A stretch of 64,000 nucleotides of DNA. Source: Cotesia glomerata. Its lineage: Eukaryota > Arthropoda > Insecta > Hymenoptera > Braconidae. The first letter of the stretch is position 1; the number at the start of each line of letters is the position of its first letter. Shown piece by piece: positions 22,490 to 33,313 of the stretch. Under the pieces are notes generated by a model. That model was not told where the DNA came from, ran no database searches, and was given only the letters and a program-made list of their open reading frames with translations. The stretch is from the NCBI RefSeq assembly GCF_020080835.1, contig NC_058160.1, forward strand, positions 20,819,152 through 20,883,151, written 5' to 3'. Made by a program: the position numbers and the translations under genes.

Positions 22490-22890
22490 ATTTCAAGTCT
22501 AGATTTAAAAATGCAATTCTATAAAGCGCCCAGCGGAGCGGGCGAGTAACAGCTAGTTTTATCTAAAATAAATGTTGATTGAATTGATAGAATTAATAAA
22601 CATTCATTATATAAAAAATAAAAAACATTAAAATTATTTTTTTAATGAGGGGGGGCCCCCACCCCCTGCCGGGGCTTCGCCCCTGGACCCCGGTTCGGTA
22701 CTCCACGGGTGCTAAGTTTTTTGCAACGTCGAACTTTCGGCCTGGTAGGAGAAAAAATAGTATGTGCACCGCGGGATAAAAGTAGGACATCTCATCCCGC
22801 GTGTTTGCCACCCTCGCCTTCGGCTCGGGCAATTCTACACGCGGAAGGAATTGTCCAACTTTTATCCCGCGGTGCACAATGTACTATCTT
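22490..22890 (-). mobile_element. GC-rich segment of family C, with a 94-codon open frame
   Basis: A GC-rich island next to the foldback arm: CGCCCAGCGGAGCGGGCG near 22530, GGGGCTTCGCCCC near 22670, and a hairpin between GTGCACCGCGGGATAAAAGT (22765) and its inverse ACTTTTATCCCGCGGTGCAC (22858). The same block, inverted and again next to the arm, is at 39970-40420. A minus-strand frame (22593-22877) is open in both copies (94 and 103 codons), sharing stretches such as FDVAKNLAPVEYRTGVQG. It may be an artefact of shared repeat DNA. No domain is recognised. Confidence 0.5.
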
Positions 22891-22899
22891 TTGCTATCT

Positions 22900-23225
22900 C
22901 AATTTTTGTTAGGAGTATATTGCGTCAACTATAACAATGTTTCTTTTTTGGGTGATTTGTTCATCTCTCTGGGTTCTTTCGTAGATTTATCGATAAGAAA
23001 ATGTCATTTTTTTAACGACATTTTATTTTCGGATAATGAAATTTTTTTTTCACTTTTTCAGGGGGTACCCCATTTTGCCCGCAAAAAAAAAGTTTTTTTC
23101 TACGGCAACTTGAAATTTGATTATTTTCCTTCAATTATGACTGAAAAAGAGAAAAATCAGCATATTTAAGTCCTTAAAATCATAACGGTATCTTAAGTAC
23201 CCCATTTAGCCCCCCCCTCCCTTAA
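22900..23225. repeat. Fragment related to the G/C-run TIR family
   Basis: GGGGTACCCCATTTTGCCC near 23060 and TACCCCATTTAGCCCCCCCC near 23198 resemble the ends of the 17621-18276 element. A 122-codon frame across 22801-23169 is mostly AT-driven and overlaps the family C block, so I do not call it a gene. Confidence 0.35.
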
Positions 23226-23324
23226 TCCTGTTAATTAAATTATATTCCTTACGCATGTCACAGAAATATTAATCTCCAACTGTGACAACTTGCTGATTGT
23301 AAATAAATAAAATAATAATTAGGA

Positions 23325-23520
23325 ATGCGGATGATCCTGAAGGCCATCCCTGCAACTTCCCGCTAATTCCATATCTAAGCGCTTAAAATTGCACTTGTAA
23401 CGTTATCGAGCTCTTCGAGCTTCAAATTACAATTTATGTGTTATTTTGAGCTTTCCGAGCTCAGTGCGGTCGCTGTTCTATGCTTTTGAGCTCTTCGAGC
23501 TCATATCTTGCGTTTGACAT
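23325..23520 (+). repeat. Family A left-end fragment
   Basis: Starts CCTGAAGGCCATCCCTGCAA, then AACTTCCCGCTAATTCC and three GAGCTC palindromes, and ends abruptly after GAGCTCATATCTTGCG. Only the left about 200 bp is present. Confidence 0.75.
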
Positions 23521-24720
23521 ATCTATTATTAATCTATAATTGTGTTAATTAATTTAAAATAATTTAAATGACACAATAAGAGGTTATTATTATTTTTATG
23601 ATATATTTATTTTTTATTTAAATAAATGACCAAATTCATGGAGAACTAACTGAGAGCAATATCACGTCACTAAATTATTTATTATTTTTTTTTTTTATTA
23701 TATTGACAGTACTTTTATCTCGGATAAAATTTTATCCCGGATTGAAAAACTGGCCTTAAGTATCTTTGTATTTTTAACTTACTTTACTAAAAAAAATATG
23801 TTTACTGTCTAACTAAAATGACTAAGATTTTCTAGCATTTAAAAAACCGCGGTTACTTATGCGCCGGGTAACTGCGCAAGCGGTGTTGCCAAGTCAAATA
23901 CAAGAATTCAAAGAACGGAAGTTCCTTGTGATTTTTCATAAAAAATATAAAATATCTCCGTAAAACGTTCGGAAACCTACTTTTTTTATTATTTTAATCG
24001 AAAGCTTATTAAATTTTCTATCAAATTCAATGAAACAACATTTTTTTTTAAATCGTTAATTGCATTAAATTCTTAACCAAATACACGGCTGGTGGAACCT
24101 CCATTTAACTACATGTAAATATGACAATTTTCAAACCTAATTATTTCATTAAATATCCCGGAAACCTACTGTTTTTTTTAATTTTTTTATTGATTATTAG
24201 GCTATGTAGATTAAATTTACAAATTTTCAGGAAGTTTTAAAAACTTGACTACTTCGTGTGGATCTCCTTGAAACAATTATATGTCTCTTTAAAATTTATA
24301 ATTTCTGATAACTAAACATGACACTTAAAAAAATTTTTTTTTGACCCGTGATCTCTACAAACCATTTTTATTTTGTATGTTAGCAGAAGAAGCTTAGAAC
24401 ATTAGAAATATTTTATTAATGCAATAAAAAAAATATATTTTTCTTAACGTGTATTGACGGACCCTCCCATCAATTGATTGAATACCTTATGCTAGAGCCG
24501 ATCATAAAGTCGATCTGTTCACGTCAGATAGTTGAATTTATTTTCGTGATTTATGTGCATTACATGTTTCTTGTAGCATTTACAATAATATATTTTAAAG
24601 AATATACTTGTAAATAGATGAACTCTCAATTCATGCATGAACTGTTATAGGACACTTTTCTACTGTTTTTTTTTTTTTTTTATTTTCCGATCACAGTTTT
24701 TGATAATTTCTTATAGCAAC
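23521..24720. other. Intergenic sequence
   Basis: AT-rich, no ORF with protein character. A small CpG-containing patch near 23845-23895 (GCGCCGGGTAACTGCGC) stands out but matches nothing I know. Confidence 0.4.
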
Positions 24721-24999
24721 CTGACTAGAAATTTTAATGTAAGACTTATTGGGCCCTCATTAGGTAACCACACATAGGGATGTAACGCAAAGTCATATGT
24801 GGCCCTCATTGGGCAATCCCTCTTAGGTCCCAATGGGGAAATCCCCATCGGAACCCAATCTAAATTTTGAAAAAAAAAATTGGCTTTCGAAAAAACTAAA
24901 ATTAATTTAGGATCAGCTACTCATATCATATTAGAACTCATTAGTAAATTTAATTTGAATTGAAATGAAATTATCGACTGAAAAAATCATTGGCGTGAG

Positions 25000-25376
25000 T
25001 TAGGCTCGAACTTGAGCCCTTTGGGTCCTCAGTCACGTTACTTTTTTTTTTTCTTAAATAAAGTTTATTTGCTTTAGAAAAATACAAAATTTGCTTAAAA
25101 GCTATGAGGCTGCAAACAATGACTTAAAAACTAGCCATTACAAATCACTTAATCTCTAGAAAAGACATTAAATTATATTGCAAATTGGTCTCCTTGATTG
25201 GAGCAGATTATTGCCAAAACAAATTTCTAAAAGTTAGGTTAATTATGATCAAATAATGAATTATTATTCACGTTTATAAGCTCTCTAATTTAGACCAAAA
25301 ATCTTGATATAAAAGTGGAGAAAGAGTTGCTTACGTTACCGCTGGTTTAAGCAGGACTACTGATACGGTAATTTCT
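25000..25376 (-). mobile_element. tRNA-like SINE head, split by an insertion
   Basis: On the minus strand, CAGTAGTCCTGCTTAAACCAGCGGTAACG (A-box side, 25340-25370) and GGGCTCAAGTTCGAGCC (B-box side, 25000-25025) together resemble a Leu/Ser-type tRNA head. They are separated by 291 bp with its own poly(A) and a 7-bp duplication. Confidence 0.5.
25042..25332 (-). pseudogene. Retroposed mRNA 3' end (processed fragment)
   Basis: A 291-bp insert flanked by direct repeats ACGTTAC (25035-25041 and 25333-25339). On the minus strand it ends with AATAAA (25069-25064) about 12 nt before a poly(A) run (seen as poly(T) 25042-25052). This is the signature of a 5'-truncated cDNA inserted by LINE machinery. 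No reading frame is recognisable, so it is probably just the 3' UTR of an unknown gene. It could also be a small poly(A) SINE without a pol III head. Confidence 0.6.
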
Positions 25377-25455
25377 TATTTCATATACATCAACTCAATC
25401 GGTTGACTATGACATTATTCATGTTATGCTTAGTTAAGCTTCAAGAAATTATTTT

Positions 25456-25620
25456 TAACTTCCCGCTAAGAAAATCGAAGATTTTCCAAAATTGGGAAGT
25501 TATTGGTTTTACTCCATTTTGCAAAAATTGAGTTTTCACTAGATCTCGACGTTTCATGGTCTCAGGAAGCTTCCCCGACTACCCCCGCGATGGTGTTTGT
25601 ACGTCTGTATGCATTTGTGT

Positions 25621-25652
<32 letters not shown>
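25456..25652 (-). repeat. Family A right end, cut at its (GT)n tract
   Basis: AACTTCCCGCTAAGAAAATC, TTGGGAAGTTATTGG, CTCGACGTTTCATGG and a (GT)n tract. At 25653 an AT foldback starts and the rest of the element is absent. Confidence 0.7.
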
Positions 25653-27012
25653 CCCACGGAAAAATTATGTATCCTAGAATATATGCTGGGAATATATCCT
25701 AGTATATATTCAAGGATATATGCTGAGTATAAGAAAATTCGCCGAAAAATATATCAGGATATATTCTAGAATATATCCTCCGATATATCCTAGAATATAT
25801 TCTAGAATATATTCTAGGATATATCCTAGAATATATCCTATGATATATTCTAAGATATATATGCATGTGTTACGTCCATTGATTATGAACCAGACTGTAG
25901 ATCTCAAAAAAATTTTACGTACAGCGGGACAAATACCCCGCATGAAAAAACTATATATGGCTGAACATGTATGGAAAGTTATATGGGGAATATGTGATCA
26001 TATATAGCGGTAAAATTATATATATGAAATAATAAATGTTTTGTTAATATAATGAAGATATATTTGATTCAATATAAGTTCAAATATATTAGTGCCGTAT
26101 ATTACTTAGTATATGTTATAAAATATACTATTATTATATAAAAATTACTTATATAGAAAACTATATAATAGATAAATATATTTTTCGTAAAATATATGTT
26201 GAGATAGATTATTACTGTATACTTTCATTTATAAAATTTCAATTATATGGCAATATATATTATTTTATTATAAAATACCATACATATTACCGGATATTTA
26301 TGATATGTCGAAATAGGTCAAAACGGAAAGATTAATAAAAAAAAAAAAAAAATTAATAGTTTGTCGTCTATCTTAAGTTTCAAGAGCAACTTGATCAATC
26401 GAGTTTACGGTGGAAGCAAATCTGAATTTCAGTAAATTAGTAACACATCACGAAATATTTTCTTTTTTTTTATAACTTTTTTTCAGAGAATTATTTGGCC
26501 TCAGCATTCTATTGTAATTTTGGTACCAATGCCAATATTAAAATTATATTGAACATATAATTTAAAGTATATTTTAAATTATACTGAAAAATACATTGTT
26601 CTTATACTATTTATAATATAGTGTTGATTATAATATGTACGATATATTTAATCATATATAGCTGAAAATATAATTGAAATATATGTTATGAGTATAATAT
26701 CAATATATAATACTACATATATCATTATTGTATATATGAAACGGCAAAATTTTGCATATGGGTCCTTATATAATCACATATATTTTTATATATGTAAAAT
26801 ATAATTTTTTGTACATGATGAAGGATATATAGCTTTTTCATGCGGGACGAGCGCAAGTATATATATCCATGGATATATCCGGGATATATACTGGAATATA
26901 TCGTAGCATATATTTTTTTGCGAATTTTCGTATATTCCAGCATATATTCTAGAGTATATTCTAGGATATATTCCCAGTATATATTCTAGGATATATAATT
27001 TTTCCATAGGGT
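25653..27012. mobile_element. AT-rich foldback element inserted in a (GT)n tract
   Basis: Left end CCCACGGAAAAATTATGTAT, right end ATATATAATTTTTCCATAGGG. The flanks are (GT)n on both sides (to 25652; from about 27015). Arms of about 200 bp consist of an ATATCCTAGAAT-type 12-14 bp tandem motif and pair with each other (25675-25860 against 26850-27000). The centre is AT-rich and has no gene. Short frames made of repeated RIYSRIYPRIY-like residues are translations of the tandem motif. Confidence 0.7.
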
Positions 27013-27246
27013 TTGTGTGTGTGTGTGTGTAAAAATTTTTTATTTTCACGTTGGGTATTCTCACTTTGGTCTCACATGAATCTTAACTAATGAAATTGAC
27101 AATAAATTTATTTCGTTTTCAATTGAGATTTCCCACTTAAGTTTTTCATTGGGTCTTTATTGAAATTTCACTATTGGGCATGCCCCATTGAAATCTAACG
27201 GGGCCCAGACGTATACCTTGGGTATTCTCGATATAATTTCTAGTCG

Positions 27247-27962
27247 GATAATTAAGTGTATTTTAAAAATGACAACGATTACAGAAGAGAAAATATTGAT
27301 CTAAAAAAATTCGGATATTCAATCAATAATTTTTTCCAATCCATAATTATAATCTTGCATAATTGTTATTGAGTCGAGGGATGTAATGAATCATGAATAT
27401 TGAAACACTGCAAGTATGAAGGTAAGAGAAGATGTAAGTATGGCAGCTTGATTAATTAAATAACGTAATGGATAACATAGTGATTATATAGGAGAATGAA
27501 ACCGGAGTTGCTTTTACCTATCGTAAGCGTCCATCAGCAACACAGCATCCCTGAGGCATTGTTTCGCCTCGATATGTCCGAACCTTCTATCGGACATGCA
27601 AGATATTATTTAGTGATGTGATGATGGTTTCTCTATGGGAAGGAGTAAGAAACCTATCACCCCGGTGTTTAGTACATATAATATACGTATATCAGCAGAT
27701 TTATTAATTTCCGTCAAAATTATACGTGGTCAGGGTCAGCAGCGTAAGTATTCACTCCAAATTTTGAAGCAAATTTCAAAAGAATGGAAATTATTTATGC
27801 ATTACATTATTGGTCAGAGTGAATGCTTGTGATCATATTCAGGTATAATATATGGAACAATACTAATTTTCAGAAATTCTTGAATAAATCTTTAAAATAA
27901 ATAAACTATTATAATCCATTATAATCGATGAAAATTTCGAAAAAAAAAAAAACCTAAAAAAA
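27247..27962. other. Mostly unique sequence with a possible exon end near 27.75 kb
   Basis: CpG-containing sequence at 27500-27750. An ATG at 27635 (CTCTATGGGAAGG) opens 37 codons up to CAGCAGC followed by GTAAGTAT, a good splice donor (27746). This could be a short coding exon, but no second exon or homology is visible. It could equally be chance. Confidence 0.2.
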
Positions 27963-28785
27963 TTAGAAAAACGGTTGAGCTTGAAGGCCATCCCTGCAAC
28001 TTCCATACCTAGGCACTTAAAATTGCACTTATGATATTTGTGAGCTCTTCAAGCTCAAAGAGATAGATTTTCTATGCTTTTGAACTCTCCGAGCTCAAAA
28101 GTCTAATAGAAATTGACCCAAACATTATTTTTTGAATTTTCAAACTTTAATAACTTTTGAATGAATAAACCGATTGGCACATGGTTGGCAGCATTCAACG
28201 CAATTTTTAAAGCCTTATAAAGAATCTTTAAGTTTAAATTAATCGAACTAAGAATTTCAAAGTAATTAAAAAAAAATACTTTTTTCAGTTTTCTTTCAAC
28301 AACGATAACTTACAAACGAATTAACCGATTTCGAGCGGGCTGGCGGCGATCGACGTGGTTTTTGAATGTTAAGAACTAATTAGTTTTTAAATCGATCGGT
28401 AAAGCCGTTTGAAAGTTATTCCAAAAAAACCACATTTGAAAAATTTTTTTTTGTAGTTTTTTTGAGATTTCTCAAAATATACTGGTTTGATTCGGTCCAA
28501 AGTGTATTTAAAATCTAAGTTTGGTTAAGCCCTTTCAAATGGCATCAACTGCGATGAAATCGGTTAAGCCGTTCAAAAGCTATGAGAGGTTTACATACTT
28601 CCACACACACAAATACATATAGACATACATACATAGTGACACCCTCGCGAGAGTAGCCATCAGGGAAGCTTTCTAGGACCTCAGAACGTCGAGATCTAAT
28701 GAGAATTCGATTTTTGCAAAACGGAGTAAAATCAATAACTTCCCGATTTTTTTAAATTTATAATTTTCTTAGCGGGAAGTTAAAA
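27963..28785 (+). mobile_element. Family A element, copy with damaged left end
   Basis: Left end TTAGAAAAACGGTTGAGC; the usual AACTTCCCGCTAATTCC is shortened to AACTTCCATACC, deleting the left subterminal repeat. Two GAGCTC-like palindromes, two AACCGATTT modules, a short mixed CA/CATA tract (about 28605-28635) and an intact right hairpin ending AGCGGGAAGTT at 28781 follow. Confidence 0.75.
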
Positions 28786-30418
28786 AAAAATCAATCCAAA
28801 TAAGTGCTTTTTTAGCTATTGAGACACTTAGTTTCGACTCGGGAAATACCTAAACAAGCATCATCAGTATTTAGAATAGTTTAATTTTTTTCTGGTGAAA
28901 AATTTTCACATTAGTATACATATTACTTCCGTATGTATACTCATGTTCACTAGGTCGGAAAAGTCGCAAACTTTTGTCTATAAAATGTTTATTATTCGGA
29001 TAACGCCCTTTTACTTGTTACTCGGTATATTTTATCCGTTTAGTCTCTCATTCTTTTTATTCCCAAGTTATACCACAGTAACATGAGTACTAAACTACCC
29101 CACACTAACCTTACCAAGGCAAGTTGGTTTCCTCTATGAATAAGCGAAGCTCTAGCCCAATTCCCTCTAACGCTAATTTATCTTAATTACATTCTAGGCG
29201 CGTTGGCATGTTCCAGCAGCTTTGAGCGTATGCGAACGTGACGCGCGATTTCCTCGTGTATATATAAGCATCTATGTGTTGGTGTATACAAACGAGTGAG
29301 TTACATACATGTGTGGACTTTCACGCGTGTATATACATAACATATATTAAAGCAGTGTGTACATGCGCGCGGTTTAATCTTTACGTCGCGAATATTCTAC
29401 AGTCCGGTACAGAGCGTGGATTCACTCAGAATAGGGGTGGAAAGTGAGTGAGATAGATGCCGAGTAAAAGACTGCTAGTAAAGAAGAAGAAGAAAAAGAC
29501 GAGAGTCTCAATCGATTTGCGATTCTCGCAGAGGGCCTGGTCAAGCGTCTCACGTTATTCGCATGTTGCCCAGAAAGTACCGTCAATATATACTTCACAC
29601 TGAATACAAAAAAAAATTTAGAAAAAATAGTCTTTATCAGACACAAGCGATATTTTTTACCTTCATGTTTTATAAGCGTGTATATATTATCTCTTGTAAG
29701 CAAATATAATGATTTACATATTAATATTATTTTATGCAAATAAGACTGTAAAAAAAAACATATACTTATCAGAGGGACAATATTATTTGATTTTTACTTT
29801 TACTCTTAAAAGTTTTAATAAAATGTTATTAAGAAAGATTTCCAGAATTCTACAAGTACCAATTTTAATAGATTTTTTAAATGGCTCAAAAATTTTAAAT
29901 ACTTCGTTAACTAATCCGAAATTAATTAATTTGATTACACATTTGTATGTTCTTACTACAGTCAATTTGTTTTCTAACCTCGGAACTTTCTTAAACATAA
30001 AATATACTAAGATTTTGAGTCAAAGTCAATCTTGAGACTTAATTTTTTTATAACTATTAATTCGTATTGCAATAAAATTTTTTGTGAACTCTAAAGTATC
30101 GATACGAACAAAATTAATTTAATTAAAAAAAGATGAATAATATTGTTGCATCGAAAACTTCAAGGTCCGTAGATAGACTATTAAAGAAAGGTTTTTTGTT
30201 CGTATTTGTGTATTGTACCTAGGTTTAATACTATAGTATAAATATGGCAATCACCATGTTTATCCCAAATAAAACTTCCCTCATGCGAAAACCTCATGCA
30301 TTTTTTAACATACTCGTGCTCACAAGGGGACCTAGTGTACTGGCTTTCATTAGTTTGAATTTTAGGCACGTGGTAGCACTGTAAGCGCCACATTTTAAGT
30401 CGCCATCTCAGCCTTTAA
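28786..30418. other. Unique region with CpG-rich block and TATA-like site
   Basis: 29190-29600 is CpG-rich against an AT-rich background (GTGACGCGCGATTTCC, TTTACGTCGCGAATATT) and includes TATATAAG near 29258, a possible pol II promoter on the plus strand. A 108-codon AT-rich frame follows at 29709-30035 with a hydrophobic start, and AATAAAA lies near 30071. Its codons look AT-driven and I cannot assign a family. The block could equally be a 5' UTR or an intron of a gene outside the window. Confidence 0.25.
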
Positions 30419-31145
30419 GGTTGCACGGACAGTACCCCGTAAGTCATAATAGAATCTAAATTTTTTTTTTTATTAAAATTAAAAATTTGAATACGAAAAT
30501 TCGTTACTATAATTTAACAGTTACCTTAAATTATTATTAATTAAAATAATTAAATAATTTAATTAACAAAAACAATAAATAGTCAACGTTTGAAGTATTT
30601 TTTCACAAAACTCAGACCTGGCAACATCGCACTTAACAGCTGTTTATATTTATCTAGCTGTGTATTGTTTAGTTGAAAAACATAACCCATAAATATACAC
30701 AGGAATTATTGAAATTCAAAATTCGCGCGTTCTGTTCTGTGCAATATTGCCACACTTCGCTGAATCACGTGGTTTATTTATTTTTAATATGTTGGCCTGA
30801 AATTTTCGTGGATTTCTCATCTTTTGCATTAAAATATCTTTAAAAGCCATCGTCAGGAAATTTTCGTTTTATTTTTAACGTATTCTACGAAAGTTGATTG
30901 ACTGAAATACAAGTTTTTTGTTTATTAATCTTCCTATGAGGTAGTCAAATAAATCAATATATGTGCAATCCGCCAATAGTCTCTATAGGCTGCATGTTAA
31001 ATTTCAATTTTTTAATAATTTATTAAAGGATAACCCTTGGTCAGATCTAACCCAAAAAATTAATTTAGACGTATGAGATAGCAATTCATAACATATCAAA
31101 AAATTAGCTTTTGATATTCACAAGTGCATTAGTGTCCGAACAACC
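30419..31145. mobile_element. MITE with TTAA target duplication
   Basis: TTAA at 30415-30418 and 31146-31149 flanks inverted ends GGTTGCACGGACA and TGTCCGAACAACC. TTAA targets are typical of piggyBac-type elements. The ends resemble those of the element at 47357-47885 (GGTAGTACGG). No transposase is present. The inside is AT-rich with motifs such as CTGGCAACATCGC. Confidence 0.7.
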
Positions 31146-31255
31146 TTAAGGCCATAGAGAGCCTGGCTGTGTAAATTCCTGTGCTTCCTCCTAATTATAT
31201 TTTCATTTATTATTAACTGAAATAGTTTGATTGAATTTATTGATTAGAATAATTT

Positions 31256-31432
31256 TTAACTTCTTACTAAGAAAATTGGAAATTTTCAAAAATCGGGAAG
31301 TTATTGGTTTTACCCCGTTTTTCGAAAATCGAGTTTTCATCAGATCTCGACGTTTTGAGGTCCTAGGAAGCTTCCCTGACTATTCCCGCGAAGGTGTCAC
31401 TATGTATGTATGTATGTACGTACGTATGTATG

Positions 31433-31464
<32 letters not shown>

Positions 31465-32901
31465 GGGGGGGGGAATCCTTTTTACGGATTCTAGGCATAG
31501 TTGTTTGGCCTGGATATGTGGCGACTCGACGCAGTGTCATACTAAAACTCGACACTAGCGCTCTTACCCACTAAACCCTAAACCCCTTTTCCTCTTTCTC
31601 CTAATCCCTCATGGAAACCGCCGTTAGGCATTACTTCCTGAGGGGAGGATCTAGCTACTGCTCTTTCTTCTGGTAGCTAAGGTGTTATTTTACCTTTGTT
31701 CTAGTTGTTGTCATTTGCTCTTCTTCTTTCGATGGAACGCAAGTCTATAAGGACTTCTGTTGCAAATGTGCTGATGGCGTTCCAGGAGGCTCTTGATGAC
31801 AACATTGCTTCTACTATTGTCTCTGGTTGGATTTTCTTTTTTAGGATCATCTCCAGCTCATCTCGCTGTGGATAAAATCGTGGGCACTCAAAGAAAACGT
31901 GCTCCGCGTCTTCATTGATTCCTGGGCAGGACGGGCACTCCGGTGAATCATCATGCTTGAAGCGGTGAAGATACGTCCGAAAACATCCATGTCCTGACAA
32001 CAACTGCGTCAGATAGTAATTGACCTCGCCATGACTTCGGTTTAGCCAAACGTCGATCTTCGGTATGAGACGGTGTGTCCATCTCCCTGTTGTCGCGGCG
32101 TCCCACTGCGATTGCCATCGTGCGATGCTGTTCTGCCGTTCTTCAGCTCTGAGTTCCTCGGCACTTTGTGTGGTTGTCCTCTTTCGTTGGTAAAGGTTCC
32201 GTCTTTCCTCAGCTAGGACTCTGAGCGGCAAAGTTCCGGAAATGACACACACTGCTTCCTCTGATATTGTTCGAAAGGCGCTTGCAACTCGTAGGGCACT
32301 CATACGATATATTGGTCCAGCTTTTCTCCATGAATCTTGCACCTCTAGTGCGTCACTAGAAATCTCAAAAAAAATAGGAAAAAAAATTTTTTCAGAAGTG
32401 GTTTTTTTGGGATAACTTTTAAACGGCTTTACCGATTGATTCCAAAAACTAATCAGCTCTCAACCTCAAAAAACCACGTCGATCGTCGCCAATCCGGTCA
32501 AAATCGGTTGATTCGTTCGAGAGATATTGTGAACGAAAGAAAATCGAAAAAAAGTGTTTTTTTCGAATTACACCGAAATTTCCGGTCTGATCAATTTGTG
32601 TTTTAAAGTATAATAATTTGAAAAACTGCGTAGAATGCCGCCAACCGCGTAAAAATCGGTTCATTCATTCAAAAGTTATTGCGGTTTGAAAATTCAAAAA
32701 ATAGTGCTCTATGAAACTTCTATCAGACTTTTGAGCTCAAAGAGCTCAAAAGCATAGAAAAGGTAATTTTTGAGCTCGGGGAGCTCAAAACAACACACAG
32801 ATTGTATTTTTGAGCTCGAAGAGCTCAAAAAAAGCGGCCAGGTATTAACGGAATTAGCGGGAAGTTGCAGGGATGGCCTTTAGGGTCAACCGTTTTCCTA
32901 A
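31256..32901 (-). mobile_element. Family A element interrupted by a LINE
   Basis: The right end (AACTTCTTACTAAGAAAATTGG to (TATG)n at 31401-31432) and the left part (32363-32901, from CTCAAAAAAAATAGG to GGTCAACCGTTTTCCTAA) are in minus orientation, separated by an R1-type LINE. About 150-180 bp of family A sequence normally present between the microsatellite and the AGAAATCTCAAAA block is missing at the LINE 5' junction. Confidence 0.8.
31433..32362 (-). pseudogene. R1-clade LINE, 5'-truncated, C-terminal ORF2
   Basis: A minus-strand frame of about 213 codons (32342-31701) encodes the R1-type C-terminal region: MSALRVASAFRTISEEAVC, LPLRVLAEERRNLY, and the knuckle CPSCPGINEDAEHVFFEC (C-X2-C-X8-H-X4-C). 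It belongs to a different subfamily from the 6.5-9.9 kb copies. The 3' UTR contains GAAGTAATGCCTAACGGCGGT (complement 31617-31637), a close variant of the motif in those copies, and ends in poly(A) (poly(T) 31433-31461) exactly at (TATG)n. The 5' truncation removes the RT catalytic part. The remaining frame is open, so truncation is the main lesion. Confidence 0.88.
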
Positions 32902-33313
32902 TTTTTTTTTAATTAGTTTCTGCTAAATGTAGAAAACAAATTTCAAATACGATAATCTTTGTTTTGTGATTTCACATTAACCTTGACTCAGCCAAAGTTA
33001 TATCTAAGTGACCAGGTGTTTGGATGTCCCACACACTGAAAGAGTGAACTGTGGTAAAAGGAAGCTCGATTTTAAGTGGTCTCTTGGTGGCGTCCAAAAA
33101 CATCTTCTGGTGCAGATCATGGAGCATTTAGTCAGGAGGTCACTTTAGCTGGCCAAGGGTTTAAAACTCTGTTTAAAACTTTTTTAGCACAACCAGAGAA
33201 TTGCACACCTAATACTTGGAATTTATACTCTTTAACATTTCATAATAATGCTAATCACTAATTGATCAATTTTTCTGATGTTTGAAGATGTATCAAATAA
33301 ATGAATTACTCTA
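32902..33313. other. Intergenic sequence
   Basis: Spacer without a supported gene. Short frames here show no family features. Confidence 0.4.

Larger units (their letters stand above)
24721..27246. mobile_element. Composite TIR element of about 2.5 kb
   Basis: The ends CCTGACTAGAAATT and AATTTCTAGTCGG are inverted copies. Inside them, GGGCCCTCATTAGG/CCCAATGGGG-type blocks (24750-24855) pair loosely with 27125-27215. It contains a SINE split by a retroposed sequence (25.0-25.4 kb), a family A right end (25.45-25.65 kb) and a large AT foldback (25.65-27.0 kb). No transposase is seen. The boundaries rest on a 13-bp TIR and are tentative. Confidence 0.5.

Noticed and set aside
25710..26007. RIYSRIYPRIY-type repetitive protein
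   Set aside because: The frame is the translation of a 12-14 bp tandem motif in a foldback arm and is open on the opposite strand as well.
29709..30035. 108-codon frame with hydrophobic start as a secreted protein
   Set aside because: Strongly AT-driven codons, no recognisable family and no promoter or splice context directly before it; mentioned only within the regional note.
31565..31590. TAAACCCTAAACCCC, resembling a telomere repeat
   Set aside because: Only two imperfect units, inside the 3' UTR of a LINE; not an array.
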